A stretch of 64,000 bases of DNA. Source: Pandoraea cepalis (lineage in GTDB: Bacteria > Pseudomonadota > Gammaproteobacteria > Burkholderiales > Burkholderiaceae). This document shows, in pieces, positions 19,400 to 29,327 of this stretch. Where the stretch lies: assembly GCF_902459665.1 (NCBI RefSeq), contig NZ_CABPSL010000013.1, positions 62,001 through 126,000 of the forward strand, given 5' to 3'. The first letter of the stretch is position 1; every line of letters begins with the position of its first letter. The notes under the pieces are model-generated. The model was not told the DNA's origin, made no database searches, and worked only from the letters and a program-made list of their open reading frames with translations. The position numbers were made by a program, and so were the translations under genes.

Positions 19400-21055
19400 A
19401 TGGACATCAAACGCACCGTTCTCTGGGTCATTTTCGCGCTGTCTGTCGTGATGCTTTTCGACAACTGGCAACGCGCCAATGGCCATTCGTCGCTGTTCTT
19501 CCCGACGCCCGAGGTCTCCGCCCCGGCCGCCAAGGGCGGAAGTCCGACGCCGGCCAACGACCTGCCACAAGGTGCCAACGCGGCGCCCGCGGCGGGGAGT
19601 GCCCCGGGCAACGCGCCGGCCGCTGCCGCTGCGCAGAATGTCCGCATCACGACCGACGTCTATGACGCCGACATCAGCGCGCAAGGCGGCACCGTGTCGT
19701 TCCTGGCGCTCAAGCAATGGCCCGACGCCACCGAGGCCGACAAGCACGTGGTGTTGTTCGACAACACGCCGAGCCAGCAGTATTACGCTCGCACGGGTCT
19801 GATCGGCGGCGACTTCCCGAACCACAACGACATCTTCACGCAGGTGCCGGGCCCGACCACGATGACGGGCGACACACTGACCGTGAAGTTCGAATCGCCG
19901 GTCAAGGGCGGCCTGCAGTTGGTACGTGCTTACACGTTCCATCGCGGCAGCTACGTGATCGACGTGTCGAACACGATCGTCAACAAGTCCGACGCCGCCA
20001 TTCAGCCGACGCTGTACATGGAACTGGTGCGCGACGGCCGTGAGATCAGCGGCGCGAAGTTCTCGCACACGTTCACGGGCCCGACGGTCTACAGCAGCGA
20101 CGAGAAGTTCCAGAAGATCACGTTCAGCGACATCGACAAGGACAAGGCGAAGTACGTCAAGCAGTCGAGCGATGGCTGGATCGGCATGGTGCAGCATTAC
20201 TTCGCCACGGCCTGGATTCCGAAGGAAGGCGCCAAGCGTGACAACTACATCGGCAAGCTGGACAACGGCCTGTATCGCGTGGGCGTGAAAGAACCGCTCG
20301 CGAGCATTCCGGCCGGTGGCAGCGAGACGGTCGATGCGCGCTTGTTCGCCGGTCCGCAGGAAGAGCACATGCTCGAGCAGATTGCGCCCGGCCTGGAGCT
20401 GACGAAGGACTACGGTTACTTCACGATCCTCGCCAAGCCGCTGTTCTGGCTGCTCTCGAAGCTGCATGGGCTGATCGGCAACTGGGGTTGGGCGATCATT
20501 GCCGTGACCGTGATCATCAAGCTGGTGTTCTTCCCGCTGTCGGCCGCGAGCTACAAGTCGATGGCGCGCATGAAGGAAATCACGCCGCGGATGCAGGCAC
20601 TGCGCGAACGCTACAAGAGCGATCCGCAGAAGATGAACGCGGCCCTGATGGAGCTGTACAAGACCGAGAAGGTCAATCCGTTCGGCGGCTGTATTCCGAT
20701 CGTGATCCAGATTCCGGTGTTCATTGCCTTGTACTGGGTGCTGCTCTCGTCCGTGGAAATGCGCGGTGCGCCGTGGTTGGGCTGGATTCATGACCTCTCG
20801 ACGCAGGATCCGTATTACATCCTGCCGGTGCTGATGGCCGTGTCGATGTTCATCCAGACGCGTTTGAACCCGACGCCGCCGGATCCGATGCAAGCCAAGA
20901 TGATGATGTTCATGCCGCTCATCTTCTCGTTCATGTTCCTCTTCCTGCCCTCGGGCCTGGTGCTGTACTACGTGGTCAACAACTCGTTGTCGATTGCACA
21001 GCAATGGTCGATCAACCGAATGCTCGGCAACAAGAAGGAAAAGAAGGCGGCCTGA
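19400..21055 (+). CDS. yidC: Membrane protein insertase YidC
   Basis: 551 residues. It begins [24 protein letters not shown], the N-terminal anchor of Gram-negative YidC. A long periplasmic beta-domain (about 80-340) follows, then the five-helix core from about residue 345, with [22 protein letters not shown], the cytoplasmic hairpin with [14 protein letters not shown], and [24 protein letters not shown] basic tail NKKEKKAA ends it. The protein inserts membrane proteins alone or with Sec. Its operon partner YidD is immediately upstream and a strong terminator follows. Confidence 0.98.
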   Translation: MDIKRTVLWVIFALSVVMLFDNWQRANGHSSLFFPTPEVSAPAAKGGSPTPANDLPQGANAAPAAGSAPGNAPAAAAAQNVRITTDVYDADISAQGGTVSFLALKQWPDATEADKHVVLFDNTPSQQYYARTGLIGGDFPNHNDIFTQVPGPTTMTGDTLTVKFESPVKGGLQLVRAYTFHRGSYVIDVSNTIVNKSDAAIQPTLYMELVRDGREISGAKFSHTFTGPTVYSSDEKFQKITFSDIDKDKAKYVKQSSDGWIGMVQHYFATAWIPKEGAKRDNYIGKLDNGLYRVGVKEPLASIPAGGSETVDARLFAGPQEEHMLEQIAPGLELTKDYGYFTILAKPLFWLLSKLHGLIGNWGWAIIAVTVIIKLVFFPLSAASYKSMARMKEITPRMQALRERYKSDPQKMNAALMELYKTEKVNPFGGCIPIVIQIPVFIALYWVLLSSVEMRGAPWLGWIHDLSTQDPYYILPVLMAVSMFIQTRLNPTPPDPMQAKMMMFMPLIFSFMFLFLPSGLVLYYVVNNSLSIAQQWSINRMLGNKKEKKAA

Positions 21056-21087
21056 CGTATTCCGGTCCGACCGTCTGACTGACACAG

Positions 21088-21120
21088 CCGCCCGCGAGTC
21101 TCTCGCGGGCGGTTTTGTTT
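21088..21120 (+). terminator. Intrinsic terminator after yidC
   Basis: An 11-bp perfect stem, CCGCCCGCGAG with CTCGCGGGCGG, around a TCT loop is followed by TTTTGTTT. It lies 33 bases past the yidC stop and separates mnmE from the upstream operon. Confidence 0.92.
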
Positions 21121-21163
21121 GGTACATGTCAAAATAAGCCTCTGATTTTCAAAGAACCGTGCC

Positions 21164-22558
21164 ATGAGCGCCACTGTCTCCGCCGTCCCGATTGCTGCCA
21201 TTGCCACCGCCCCCGGACGCGGCGGGATCGGCGTGGTGCGGGTGTCCTTCGGCAAGCATCGCGGCGACGCCGTGCAGCGTGTGATCGCGCATCTGGTCGG
21301 CCAGCCGCTCAAGCCGCGTCATGCGTCGTATTTGCCGTTTCTCGATGCCACCGGCGAGGCGCTCGATCGCGGCATCGCGCTGTACTTCCCCGGCCCGAAT
21401 TCATACACGGGCGAAGACGTGCTGGAATTGCAGGGTCACGGCGGACCGATCGTGCTGCAGTTGCTGTTGCAGCGGTGTCTCGATGAAGGGGCGGAACTGG
21501 GCGTACGCCTGGCGACGCCGGGCGAATTTACGCATCGCGCGTTTCTGAATGACAAGCTCGATCTCGCGCAAGCGGAGGCCGTGGCCGATCTGATCGAGGC
21601 GAGCACCGAGGCTGCGGCGCGCTCGGCGAGCCGGTCACTCGACGGCGCGTTCTCGCGCGAAATTCATTCGCTGGTGGATCTGGTGATTCATCTGCGCATG
21701 TTGGTCGAGGCGACGCTCGACTTCCCGGAAGAGGAAATCGACTTTCTGGAGGCAGCCGATGCCTTTGGGCAGCTCGAGCGGATTCGCTCGCAACTGGCGC
21801 GGGTGCTGTCGCAAGCGCGGCAGGGCGCGTTGCTGCGCGAGGGGATCAATGTGGTACTGGCGGGGCAGCCGAATGTGGGCAAGTCGTCGTTGCTCAACGC
21901 GCTGGCCGGTGCGGAGCTGGCCATCGTCACGCCGATTGCCGGGACCACACGCGACAAGGTGCAACAAACGATTCAGATCGACGGCATTCCGCTGCACATC
22001 ATCGACACGGCGGGCTTGCGCGAAACGGAGGATGAAGTCGAGCGCATCGGCATTGCGCGTAGCTGGAGCGAGATCGCGAAGGCGGACGCCGTGCTGCATT
22101 TACTCGACACGCGCACCGGCATGACGCCGGAAGACCAGGTCATCGCGAAGCAGTTGCCGAAGCATGTGCCCATCGTGCGTGTGTACAACAAGACGGATCT
22201 GGCGGGCGAGCCGGCGACGGTGTTGCCGAAAGAGGGCGCGGCGCCGCTCGGCGTGCGGCTATCGGCAAAGGGCGGGCAGGGGATCGATCTGCTGCGCGCG
22301 GAGCTGCTCAAGATTGCCGGTTGGCAAGCGGGCAATGAAGGGGTGTTTCTCGCGCGCGAACGACATCTGTCGGCACTGCGCGCGGCCCGCGACCATATCG
22401 AGATGGCGGACGCGCATGCTCGCCGCAACGCAAGCGCGCTCGATCTCTTCGCCGAGGAGTTGCGCCTCGCGCAGGAGCAACTCAGCACGATCACCGGTGA
22501 ATTCACATCGGACGATCTGCTCGGGGTGATTTTCAGCCGGTTTTGTATCGGGAAGTGA
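21164..22558 (+). CDS. mnmE: tRNA modification GTPase MnmE
   Basis: 464 residues. The N-terminal tetrahydrofolate-binding domain has [19 protein letters not shown] and [19 protein letters not shown]. The inserted G domain has G1 [15 protein letters not shown]2 around [12 protein letters not shown]3 DTAGLRE and G4 NKTD. The C-terminus ends in the invariant FCIGK. With MnmG it makes the cmnm5 modification on U34 of certain tRNAs. The mnmC gene, the next step in the related pathway, is also in this window at 35.9 kb. MnmG itself is not here. Confidence 0.98.
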   Translation: MSATVSAVPIAAIATAPGRGGIGVVRVSFGKHRGDAVQRVIAHLVGQPLKPRHASYLPFLDATGEALDRGIALYFPGPNSYTGEDVLELQGHGGPIVLQLLLQRCLDEGAELGVRLATPGEFTHRAFLNDKLDLAQAEAVADLIEASTEAAARSASRSLDGAFSREIHSLVDLVIHLRMLVEATLDFPEEEIDFLEAADAFGQLERIRSQLARVLSQARQGALLREGINVVLAGQPNVGKSSLLNALAGAELAIVTPIAGTTRDKVQQTIQIDGIPLHIIDTAGLRETEDEVERIGIARSWSEIAKADAVLHLLDTRTGMTPEDQVIAKQLPKHVPIVRVYNKTDLAGEPATVLPKEGAAPLGVRLSAKGGQGIDLLRAELLKIAGWQAGNEGVFLARERHLSALRAARDHIEMADAHARRNASALDLFAEELRLAQEQLSTITGEFTSDDLLGVIFSRFCIGK

Positions 22559-22794
22559 TGGGCATTGCGCGTTGCGAAAGTCCGCCATCGTCGTGCCGTC
22601 CCATAGAAAACGTAATGCTTTGAAACACTTCTCACAGGCGTCGTAATTGCTCCGTCGGGGCGACGGGCCTAGACTGGAAATCATCAACTCCCGGGCGGCG
22701 TTGCGTCTCGTCGGGTCACATTCCCCCCGTTGACGACACGCGTACGCGAGGCGGAATCCACCGCGCCCGGCGTTCGTATTTCGAGGTCAGTGTC

Positions 22795-23151
22795 GTGAAA
22801 CGTCTCCCTGTTGTCCTCGGCTTTGGCGTCGTCGCCATGGCCGCTGCCATGGCCAGCAGCAGCGCGCTCGCCTGGCATGGCGGTGGTGTGCGTGTCTGGG
22901 TCGGCCCCGGCTACTACCCGTACGGCTATCCCTACTATCCACCTGCGCCGTATTACGCGCCCCCCGTTGTCGTCGTTCCCAGCCAGCCGCAGCAGTACAT
23001 CGAACAACCGCAACCCGGCGCTCAGGGCGACCCGTCCGGCGCGAACAGCGACACCTGGTACTACTGCGACAAGGCCGGCGCCTACTACCCCTACGTGAAA
23101 ACGTGTCCGGCCGGATGGCGCGAAGTGCCCGCGCAACCGGCGTCGAACTGA
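22795..23151 (+). CDS. Small secreted proline/tyrosine-rich protein
   Basis: 118 residues with a GTG start and a clear signal peptide (KRLPVVLGFGVVAMAAAMASSSALA, cleavage near residue 26). A Pro/Tyr-rich spacer (YYPYGYPYYPPAPYYAPP) leads to a C-terminal motif, WYYCDKAGAYYPYVKTC followed by PAGWREVP. That motif is recurrent in short exported Burkholderiales proteins of unknown function. The two cysteines could form a disulfide in the periplasm. It is followed 14 bases later by a lipoprotein-like gene, so the two are probably co-transcribed. Confidence 0.8.
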   Translation: MKRLPVVLGFGVVAMAAAMASSSALAWHGGGVRVWVGPGYYPYGYPYYPPAPYYAPPVVVVPSQPQQYIEQPQPGAQGDPSGANSDTWYYCDKAGAYYPYVKTCPAGWREVPAQPASN

Positions 23152-23165
23152 TCGGGAGACGCACC

Positions 23166-23780
23166 ATGTCATTCGAATCGTCAGTCTCCCGAGCGCGTCA
23201 TCAGTCGGTTGCCTCGCCTCAATCGCCCCAAGCAACGCCCGCCACCGGACGCCAGCGGCGCGCGCAACGTCTCACCGCACCGCTGGCCATCGTCATCGCC
23301 GCCGCGACGCTCGCAGGATGCGCCGTCGTCCCCACCGGCCCGAGTCTCATGGCGTTACCCGGCACCGGTAAATCTTTCGACCAGTTCCGTCGCGACGATT
23401 TCAACTGCCGCCAATACGCCTCCGGCCAGAACGGCGGACTCGATACCGCCACCGCTGCCAACAACAGCGCGATCGGCAGCGCCGTCCTCGGCACGGCCAT
23501 CGGCGCGGCCGCCGGCGCAGCCTTCGGCGGAAGCTCTGGCGCCGCCATCGGTGCCGGGGCGGGCCTGCTCACCGGGAGTGCCGTCGGCATGGGCAACGCG
23601 CAATCGTCTGCATACGTCACCCAAAGCCGCTATGATCAGGCCTACGTTCAGTGCATGTATGCGGCCGGCAATCGTGTCCCGGTTCGCGGCGACATGATGA
23701 TGCCGCCCCAACCGGTGCAGCGCTATGCGCCACCGCCGCCACCGCCCCCGGGCTGGAAGCCCCCGCCCGGCAGCTACTGA
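23166..23780 (+). CDS. Glycine-zipper lipoprotein-like protein
   Basis: 204 residues from the ATG at 23166, which has GGGAGA at the right distance; the longer frame overlaps the preceding gene. An N-terminal hydrophobic segment ends in the lipobox LAGC (about residue 54), preceded by a long basic n-region. The middle is a glycine zipper (GTAIGAAAGAAFGG and GAGAGLLTGSAVG), a motif that packs helices in membranes. The tail is Pro-rich (YAPPPPPPPGWKPP). An outer-membrane lipoprotein of unknown role is likely. Confidence 0.78.
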   Translation: MSFESSVSRARHQSVASPQSPQATPATGRQRRAQRLTAPLAIVIAAATLAGCAVVPTGPSLMALPGTGKSFDQFRRDDFNCRQYASGQNGGLDTATAANNSAIGSAVLGTAIGAAAGAAFGGSSGAAIGAGAGLLTGSAVGMGNAQSSAYVTQSRYDQAYVQCMYAAGNRVPVRGDMMMPPQPVQRYAPPPPPPPGWKPPPGSY

Positions 23781-23860
23781 TTCCATAAAAATGACGTGAT
23801 CCCGACGTCGCCCCGGCATGCGCTGTCGGCGACGTTGCATCGCTCTGCCCGAGACACTTG

Positions 23861-24244
23861 ATGACCCACGATTCCACCGGCCAACGTACGCTCAACACGC
23901 CCGTGCTGCAAACCTCCCGCCGGGTGATTCTGCCCGCCATCATCGTCTCCGTCTGCGCCACGTTCATGCTGACGACGCACGCTCACGCACAGAACACCCC
24001 CTCAGCAGCCAACCCAGGCAATGCAACGACGTCGGCCGGCGCCAATGGCGCCACGGGATCGAGCGTCTTCAATCCGAGCGCCGACATCTCACGCGCCATC
24101 TCCCACGACACCGCCGATACCGCCATCCAGAACAACTGGAACAGCATCATGCATCCGCCCGTGCAGGCCAAACCCCAAGAGAAACCGGCGGAGTCGCCCC
24201 GCCGCGGCCGTCGCGGCATCACCCCCGCCATCTCGACCAATTGA
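23861..24244 (+). CDS. Hypothetical exported protein
   Basis: 127 residues from the ATG at 23861. An N-terminal region is followed by a hydrophobic signal-like helix (VILPAIIVSVCATFML) and a likely cleavage after THAHAQ near residue 45. The mature part is Asn/Ala/Gly-rich with a basic Pro-rich end (ESPRRGRRGITP). No family is recognised. It follows the two other small exported proteins on the same strand, 80 bases later. Confidence 0.6.
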   Translation: MTHDSTGQRTLNTPVLQTSRRVILPAIIVSVCATFMLTTHAHAQNTPSAANPGNATTSAGANGATGSSVFNPSADISRAISHDTADTAIQNNWNSIMHPPVQAKPQEKPAESPRRGRRGITPAISTN

Positions 24245-24401
24245 CGGAACGAGCACCGCGCCAGCCTCACGCTTTTGCTGCCAGCGAGCGCGCCTCGTCG
24301 AAGCGTCGGGTACCGCTCGCCCGCCCCCGGCCCAACTGGCGTTCGACCGGTAGCCCGTCTACTATGAGAATCATCAGCAGGATCCAACCTGTGGTGTTCT
24401 C

Positions 24402-24986
24402 ATGCGACTCTTCCTTGCCCTGTGGCCTGGGTCAGGTGTACGTGCGCAGCTTCACGAGTGGGCCGCTTCAGCTCACGCGGAATGCGGCGGACGTGTACTG
24501 CGTGCCCAAACGCTGCACCTGACGCTGGCCTTTCTCGACGAAGTCGATCCCACCCGTCTGCCGGTACTGCTCGCGCTCATGCAACGCACGCCGCTCACGC
24601 CGTTCACGCTCACCTTCGACCATCTGGGCTATTGGGCCGATCGCAAGGTTGTCTGGGCTGGCGCGACCGGTGTGCCCGAGAGCCTCACCGCCACACGCGA
24701 TGCACTCCTCTCGCAATGGCGCGCAACCGGCGCGCCCGTCGTCACGCAATCGTTTCGCCCGCATGTGACGCTGCTGCGCCATGCGCGGCGCGCGCCGTCC
24801 GATCTGAATCCCCGTCCGATCGTGTGGCATTGCGAGGGATATGCGCTCGTCCACTCGGTGCGCACGCCACGTGGCCCGCACTACCGCGTGCTCGCGCAAC
24901 ACCACGGCGGAGCGTCCGACGGCTTTAGCACGACCGCTCCCGAGAAATCGGCGATGCCAATAACGCAATACGGTATAGTCGGATGA
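24402..24986 (+). CDS. thpR: RNA 2',3'-cyclic phosphodiesterase (2H family)
   Basis: 194 residues. It starts MRLFLALWPG and carries the two 2H-family motifs, HLTLAF near residue 39 and HVTLLR near residue 122, which supply the paired catalytic histidines. These enzymes hydrolyse 2',3'-cyclic phosphates on RNA or ligate tRNA halves in vitro. The last 20 residues are not conserved. The gene stands alone among unrelated neighbours. Confidence 0.88.
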   Translation: MRLFLALWPGSGVRAQLHEWAASAHAECGGRVLRAQTLHLTLAFLDEVDPTRLPVLLALMQRTPLTPFTLTFDHLGYWADRKVVWAGATGVPESLTATRDALLSQWRATGAPVVTQSFRPHVTLLRHARRAPSDLNPRPIVWHCEGYALVHSVRTPRGPHYRVLAQHHGGASDGFSTTAPEKSAMPITQYGIVG

Positions 24987-25043
24987 CGATGCATTGGCCG
25001 ACCGGTTGGTGCATCGGTTTTTCGTCATTCGCAGGAGGCTCAA

Positions 25044-25259
25044 GTGCAAGTCGGATCGATCGTCAAATCCAATCACATCGCAGTGCCGCAGGGTGCCATG
25101 GGCATCGTCACCCGCGTGCTGGGCGACATGGCAATGGTGTGCTGGTATTCCGGCCAGCCCGGTGCATCGAAACAACTCAACACCGAACCGTTCTTCATCG
25201 CCGACCTGATCGAAACAGGCGATGTCATGCCTGTCGGAGGCAGCCCCATCCTGCACTGA
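25044..25259 (+). CDS. Small conserved-looking hypothetical protein
   Basis: 71 residues with a GTG start that has a perfect AGGAGG at 25033-25038 five bases upstream. The sequence is beta-rich (MQVGSIVKSNHIAVPQGAMG, then MAMVCWYSGQPG), like a small KOW/SH3-type barrel, with no signal or membrane helix. The strong ribosome site and the terminator after it argue that it is real. Function unknown. Confidence 0.7.
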   Translation: MQVGSIVKSNHIAVPQGAMGIVTRVLGDMAMVCWYSGQPGASKQLNTEPFFIADLIETGDVMPVGGSPILH

Positions 25260-25297
25260 ACCGTGCGCGGCGCCGAAGGGCGCTCAGCCATCAATAC

Positions 25298-25330
25298 GCC
25301 GGCCCGTCTTTTCGACGGGCCGGCGTTTCG
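25298..25330. terminator. Intrinsic terminator after the 71-residue gene
   Basis: A GC-rich stem CGCCGGCCCGTC with GACGGGCCGGCG around TTTTC is followed by TTTC on the plus strand. It lies 38 bases past the small gene and 27 bases before the end of the convergent MHYT gene, so it may serve both. Confidence 0.75.
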
Positions 25331-25356
25331 CATTTCAGACGCATGCCACTGCGAGG

Positions 25357-26151
25357 TCAGACAGGTCCCGCGTGCTGACGCATGAGGGCGTCGAGGCGCG
25401 CCGCCATGCGCTCGCGCCGACGACGCGACGTACGATACAGCAGCACCGCCATCGCGAGCAGGACCACGCAGGCGATCAGGAACACGGCATACGGCAGCAT
25501 GTCGCCATGCAGCCGCATGCTGACCTGCGCAGGCGTGGACGACGTGCAGATGATCGTGCCGGCGCGCATGCCCGTGTAGTGCATCCCGCAAACGGCCACC
25601 GCCATCACCAGCGACGCCAGCGCTCGTTGCAGACTCGTCTCGAGATGGAAGGCCAGCCAGAGCGCCACACTCGCCGCCACGATCGCAGTGACCACCGACA
25701 GGGCGACGATGGCCGTATTCCATTCGAAATACGCCTGCGTGCGCACGGCGTTCATCCCCAGGTAGTGCATGCCCGCGACGCCCAAGCCACCCGCCACGCC
25801 ACCGATCACGCAGCGCACGGCATTGCGATAGGGCGCGCGCGCAACATACCAGAGCGCCGCCCCCGAAACCACCACGGCCAACAGTAGGCTGCCGAGCGTC
25901 GGCCATAGCGAATACGACACGGGGAATGGCATGCGCTGCGCAGCCATGCCGATGAAATGCATGCCCCAGATGCCAATGCCCCCCAAGGCCAGGGCCGACA
26001 CCACGAGATAGCCGACACTGATGCGGCCGTCGTCGTCGCGAATACGGGACGCGGCCACCAACGCCACATAGGCCCCCAGCGCCGAGATCACGAAGGAGAG
26101 CAGAACGAGGAATTCACTGTACTGAAGCGGAACGACGCTACCTGGCTGCAT
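25357..26151 (-). CDS. MHYT-domain integral membrane sensor protein
   Basis: 264 residues from the ATG at 26151 (MQPGSVVPLQYSEF). Seven hydrophobic segments span the protein, with the three family motifs at helix ends: MHFIGM, MHYLGM and MHYTGM. MHYT domains are thought to bind copper and sense O2, CO or NO. Here the domain is followed only by a short basic tail (YRTSRRRRERMAARL) and no GGDEF or EAL output domain, so it may be a sensor module that works with another protein. The longer frame upstream is not supported. 424 gene-free bases separate it from the MFS gene; nothing was recognised there. Confidence 0.9.
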   Translation of the reverse strand: MQPGSVVPLQYSEFLVLLSFVISALGAYVALVAASRIRDDDGRISVGYLVVSALALGGIGIWGMHFIGMAAQRMPFPVSYSLWPTLGSLLLAVVVSGAALWYVARAPYRNAVRCVIGGVAGGLGVAGMHYLGMNAVRTQAYFEWNTAIVALSVVTAIVAASVALWLAFHLETSLQRALASLVMAVAVCGMHYTGMRAGTIICTSSTPAQVSMRLHGDMLPYAVFLIACVVLLAMAVLLYRTSRRRRERMAARLDALMRQHAGPV

Positions 26152-26575
26152 GGGCTGATCCTGTGATTTCGCAGTCGCCGGGGTGCCAAAAGCGCGGACG
26201 AGCGAACGGTAGTTGAGCCTGCACGACGACGCCCAGGGGGCCGCGACGTGGCTTCGCACACGTCGGACGTCAGCGGCGATTCAATCTCGACGGCCCGGCG
26301 ACGTCAAGGGGCAAAAACGTCTTGCGTTCGCCAAACGAAGATCATTTGCCGCACGTCGATTACACCCAACGAAACAGTCTCGTCCCAAACCCTTACCGGG
26401 CGCGTGATCCGCGCAAACGCGCGCCGTCCGATCAGCCAATCGGCGCGCATCCTGACGATTTAGAGCGAGAATTCCAAACCCTCGTCGCACACCATCGCCG
26501 TTCTGCGGCACCATCCGGGAATCACATTGGCCCGAGTCGCTGCGACCCGGCCAGCATTCCACGGAGACACTTCAC

Positions 26576-28141
26576 ATGGCCGACGCAGCCACCGCAAACG
26601 CCACCGCAGCGCCGCAGGGCGCGCCGTTGACCGGTACGCGACTGGCGATTCTCACGGTAGGCCTCGCGCTGGGTACCTTCATGGAGGTGCTCGACACGTC
26701 CATCGCCAACGTTGCGGTGCCCACCATTGCAGGCAGCGTCGGGGTATCGAACAGCCAGGGCACATGGGTCATCAGCTCTTACGCGGTGGCGGCGGCCATC
26801 GCGGTGCCTCTCACCGGGTGGCTGGCACGTCGCGTTGGGGAGGCGAAGCTGTTCGTGTCGTCGGTCGCGGCGTTCACCGTGGCGTCGATGTTGTGCGGTC
26901 TGGCGCCCAATATGGAGACGCTCGTCCTCTTCCGGCTGCTGCAGGGGCTCGTATCCGGCCCGATGGTGCCGCTCTCGCAAACCATCCTACTGCGCAGCTT
27001 CCCGGAAAAGAAACGCGGTCTTGCACTCGGCCTGTGGGCCATGACCGTGATCGTCGCGCCGATCTTCGGTCCCGTGGTGGGCGGATGGATCACCGACAAC
27101 TACACCTGGCCATGGATCTTCTACATCAACGTGCCGGTCGGGATCTTCTCCGCCGTGTCCTGCTTCGTCCTGCTGCGCGGGCATGAGACGAAGACCCAGA
27201 AGCTGCCCATCGACCTGATCGGTCTGGCGCTGCTGGCTATCGGCGTGGGTTCGTTGCAGATGATGCTCGACCTCGGCAAGGACCGCGACTGGTTCAACAG
27301 CGGCCTGATCGTCACGCTCGCGCTCGCCGCGGCCATCTGCCTGTCGTTCCTGATTATCTGGGAGCTGACGTCCGACAAGCCCATCGTCGACCTCACGCTG
27401 TTCAAGGATCGCAACTTCGCGTTGGGCGTCGTGGTGATCTCGTTCGGCTTCATGACATTTTTCGCCTCGGTGGTCATCTTCCCGCTGTGGTTGCAAACGG
27501 TGATGGACTACACGGCAGGCAAGGCCGGGTTGGCAACGGCCCCCGTGGGCCTGCTGGCGCTGGTGCTCTCGCCAATCATCGGCCAGAACATGAACCGGCT
27601 GAACCTGCGCGCGGTGGCCTCGTTCGCGTTTGTCGTGTTCGCCGGCGTGTCGTTCTGGAATTCGCACTTCGCGTTGAATCTGTCGTTCGCGAAGGTGATC
27701 GAGCCCCGGCTCGTCCAGGGCATCGGCATTGCGTGCTTCTTCGTGCCGATGACGACCATCACGCTCTCGAGCATGTCCGACGAGCGCCTGGCGGCGGCGG
27801 CCGGCCTGTCGAACTTCTTCCGCACGCTCTCGGGCGCTATCGGCACAGCCGTGAGCACCACCCTGTGGGAGGACCGGGCGATCTACCATCACGCCCGGCT
27901 TGCCGAGAACCTCACGCCGTATTCCAACGCGACGACGAGCTATCTCGACCAACTGCGCCAAGGACTGGAACTCGCGAACGGGACCGACTTCGGCATGCTC
28001 AACGATCTCGTGACACGTCAATCGTTCATGCTGGCGACGAACGACATCTTTCATCTGTCGGGATATGTCTTTCTCGCCATGGCGGTGCTCGTCTGGCTGA
28101 CTCGACCGAAGCGCGGGGCCCAGGCGGCGGTCGGGCACTGA
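26576..28141 (+). CDS. DHA2 family multidrug efflux MFS transporter (EmrB/QacA type)
   Basis: 521 residues with 14 predicted membrane helices, the DHA2 layout. Family marks are TLDTSIANVA-like LDTSIANVAVPTIAGSVG in helix 1, GWLARRVGEAKLF, RLLQGLVSGPMVPLSQ in helix 4, and WPWIFYINVPVGIFS in helix 6. It exports hydrophobic compounds by proton antiport. GGAGAC precedes the ATG. No membrane fusion protein gene lies beside it, so it may use one encoded elsewhere. The substrate cannot be read from sequence. Confidence 0.93.
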   Translation: MADAATANATAAPQGAPLTGTRLAILTVGLALGTFMEVLDTSIANVAVPTIAGSVGVSNSQGTWVISSYAVAAAIAVPLTGWLARRVGEAKLFVSSVAAFTVASMLCGLAPNMETLVLFRLLQGLVSGPMVPLSQTILLRSFPEKKRGLALGLWAMTVIVAPIFGPVVGGWITDNYTWPWIFYINVPVGIFSAVSCFVLLRGHETKTQKLPIDLIGLALLAIGVGSLQMMLDLGKDRDWFNSGLIVTLALAAAICLSFLIIWELTSDKPIVDLTLFKDRNFALGVVVISFGFMTFFASVVIFPLWLQTVMDYTAGKAGLATAPVGLLALVLSPIIGQNMNRLNLRAVASFAFVVFAGVSFWNSHFALNLSFAKVIEPRLVQGIGIACFFVPMTTITLSSMSDERLAAAAGLSNFFRTLSGAIGTAVSTTLWEDRAIYHHARLAENLTPYSNATTSYLDQLRQGLELANGTDFGMLNDLVTRQSFMLATNDIFHLSGYVFLAMAVLVWLTRPKRGAQAAVGH

Positions 28142-28298
28142 CGCGGGCGCCCCGTGAGGTCCCCGAACCCCACCCGTCGCAACGCGACGCCGCAATCGTT
28201 CCAGAAAAGCAACACTACGTCTCCGCTTCGCGGCTTCTGGCTGTGACCGCCGGACGCTACCATGCGGTATTGCGACTATTTGCCGACAGGGATCCTGC

Positions 28299-29246
28299 AT
28301 GCTGTTCGATCTGATCGCCCGCTACGGGCTCTGGCTGGTCTTTCTGAATATCTTCGGACAGGCATTGGGGCTGCCGTTGCCGGCCTATCCCACACTCATT
28401 GTCACGGCGTCGACATCGCTGTTCCCGGCGCCGCTGATCGTCGCGCTGGCGATCGGCGCCGCGCTGCTGGGCGACGCGCTCTGGTTTCTCGCCGGACGCC
28501 GCTATGGCCACCATATTTTGCGGCTGATGTGCCGCCTGTCGATCTCGCCTGATACCTGCGTGAGCCGCACGGAGGGTGCGATGGGCCGCCACGGCGTGCG
28601 CGTATTGATGTTTGCCCGCTTCGTGCCGGGACTCTCGGCGCTGTCGGTGCCGATGGCTGGTGCGCTGGGGGTGTCGTGGCGCACGTTCTTGATGTACGAC
28701 GCAATCGGCGCTTTGGTCTGGTCGGGTGTCGCCGTGGCGCTCGGCGTGGGCTTCGCCTCGCACATCGTCGCCCTGCTCGACACCTTCGACACGCTCGGCC
28801 GCGGCGTGCTGTGGCTGATCGTGCTCGTTTTCGCGCTGTATCTGCTCAACCGCTGGCTCAATCGATACCGTCTGCTGCGCTCGCTACGCATGGCGCGCAT
28901 TGGCGTTCAGACGTTGGAAAGCTGGATGAAAGACGACGTCACGCCCGTTGTGATTGACGTGCGCTCCGCCGCGCTTCGGGCGGTCGATCCGTTCACGATC
29001 CCCGGTGCGCTGGCCATTGCCCCGAGCGAAATCGAGGAAAAGTTGCGAGATGTGCCGCGCGATCGCCGCATCGTCGTGTTTTGCGCGTGCCCGAACGAAG
29101 TGTCGGCCGCGCGCCTGGCGCAGCGCCTGCGTCAGCAGGGCTTCGCGGAAGTTCGTCCGCTGCTCGGTGGACTCGACGCCTGGCGCAATGCCGGCTATAC
29201 CGTCGACAAGATCGATGGCATTGAATCGCTCGTCCCCGCTAGCTGA
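28299..29246 (+). CDS. DedA/SNARE-associated membrane protein fused to a rhodanese domain
   Basis: 315 residues. About residues 1-200 are a DedA-type membrane domain, with NIFGQALGLPLPAYPTLIV, RFVPGLSALSVPMAGALG and several helices. The C-terminal 95 residues are a cytoplasmic rhodanese domain: VVIDVRSAALRA, PGALAI, then the active-site loop VVFCACPNEVSAARLAQRL with the catalytic Cys near residue 267. DedA proteins act in undecaprenyl phosphate or lipid flipping. The fusion links that to sulfur or redox chemistry. AGGGAT precedes the start. Confidence 0.88.
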   Translation: MLFDLIARYGLWLVFLNIFGQALGLPLPAYPTLIVTASTSLFPAPLIVALAIGAALLGDALWFLAGRRYGHHILRLMCRLSISPDTCVSRTEGAMGRHGVRVLMFARFVPGLSALSVPMAGALGVSWRTFLMYDAIGALVWSGVAVALGVGFASHIVALLDTFDTLGRGVLWLIVLVFALYLLNRWLNRYRLLRSLRMARIGVQTLESWMKDDVTPVVIDVRSAALRAVDPFTIPGALAIAPSEIEEKLRDVPRDRRIVVFCACPNEVSAARLAQRLRQQGFAEVRPLLGGLDAWRNAGYTVDKIDGIESLVPAS

Positions 29247-29287
29247 TCTTTCCCCGTTCGCGCAAACCATTGCGCACAATTGAATGA

Positions 29288-29318
29288 CGCGCGCTTACCC
29301 AAAGGGAAGCGCGCGTTT
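29288..29318. terminator. Hairpin between the DedA-rhodanese gene and the convergent MarR gene
   Basis: CGCGCGCTT pairs with AAGCGCGCG around a ten-base loop, then TTT on the plus strand. It lies between two convergent stops, so it could end either transcript. The T-run is short. Confidence 0.55.
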
Positions 29319-29327
29319 CGCTTGAGA

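Noticed and set aside
19175-21127. 650-residue open frame on the minus strand
   Set aside because: Antisense to yidC and yidD with low-complexity Arg/His content.
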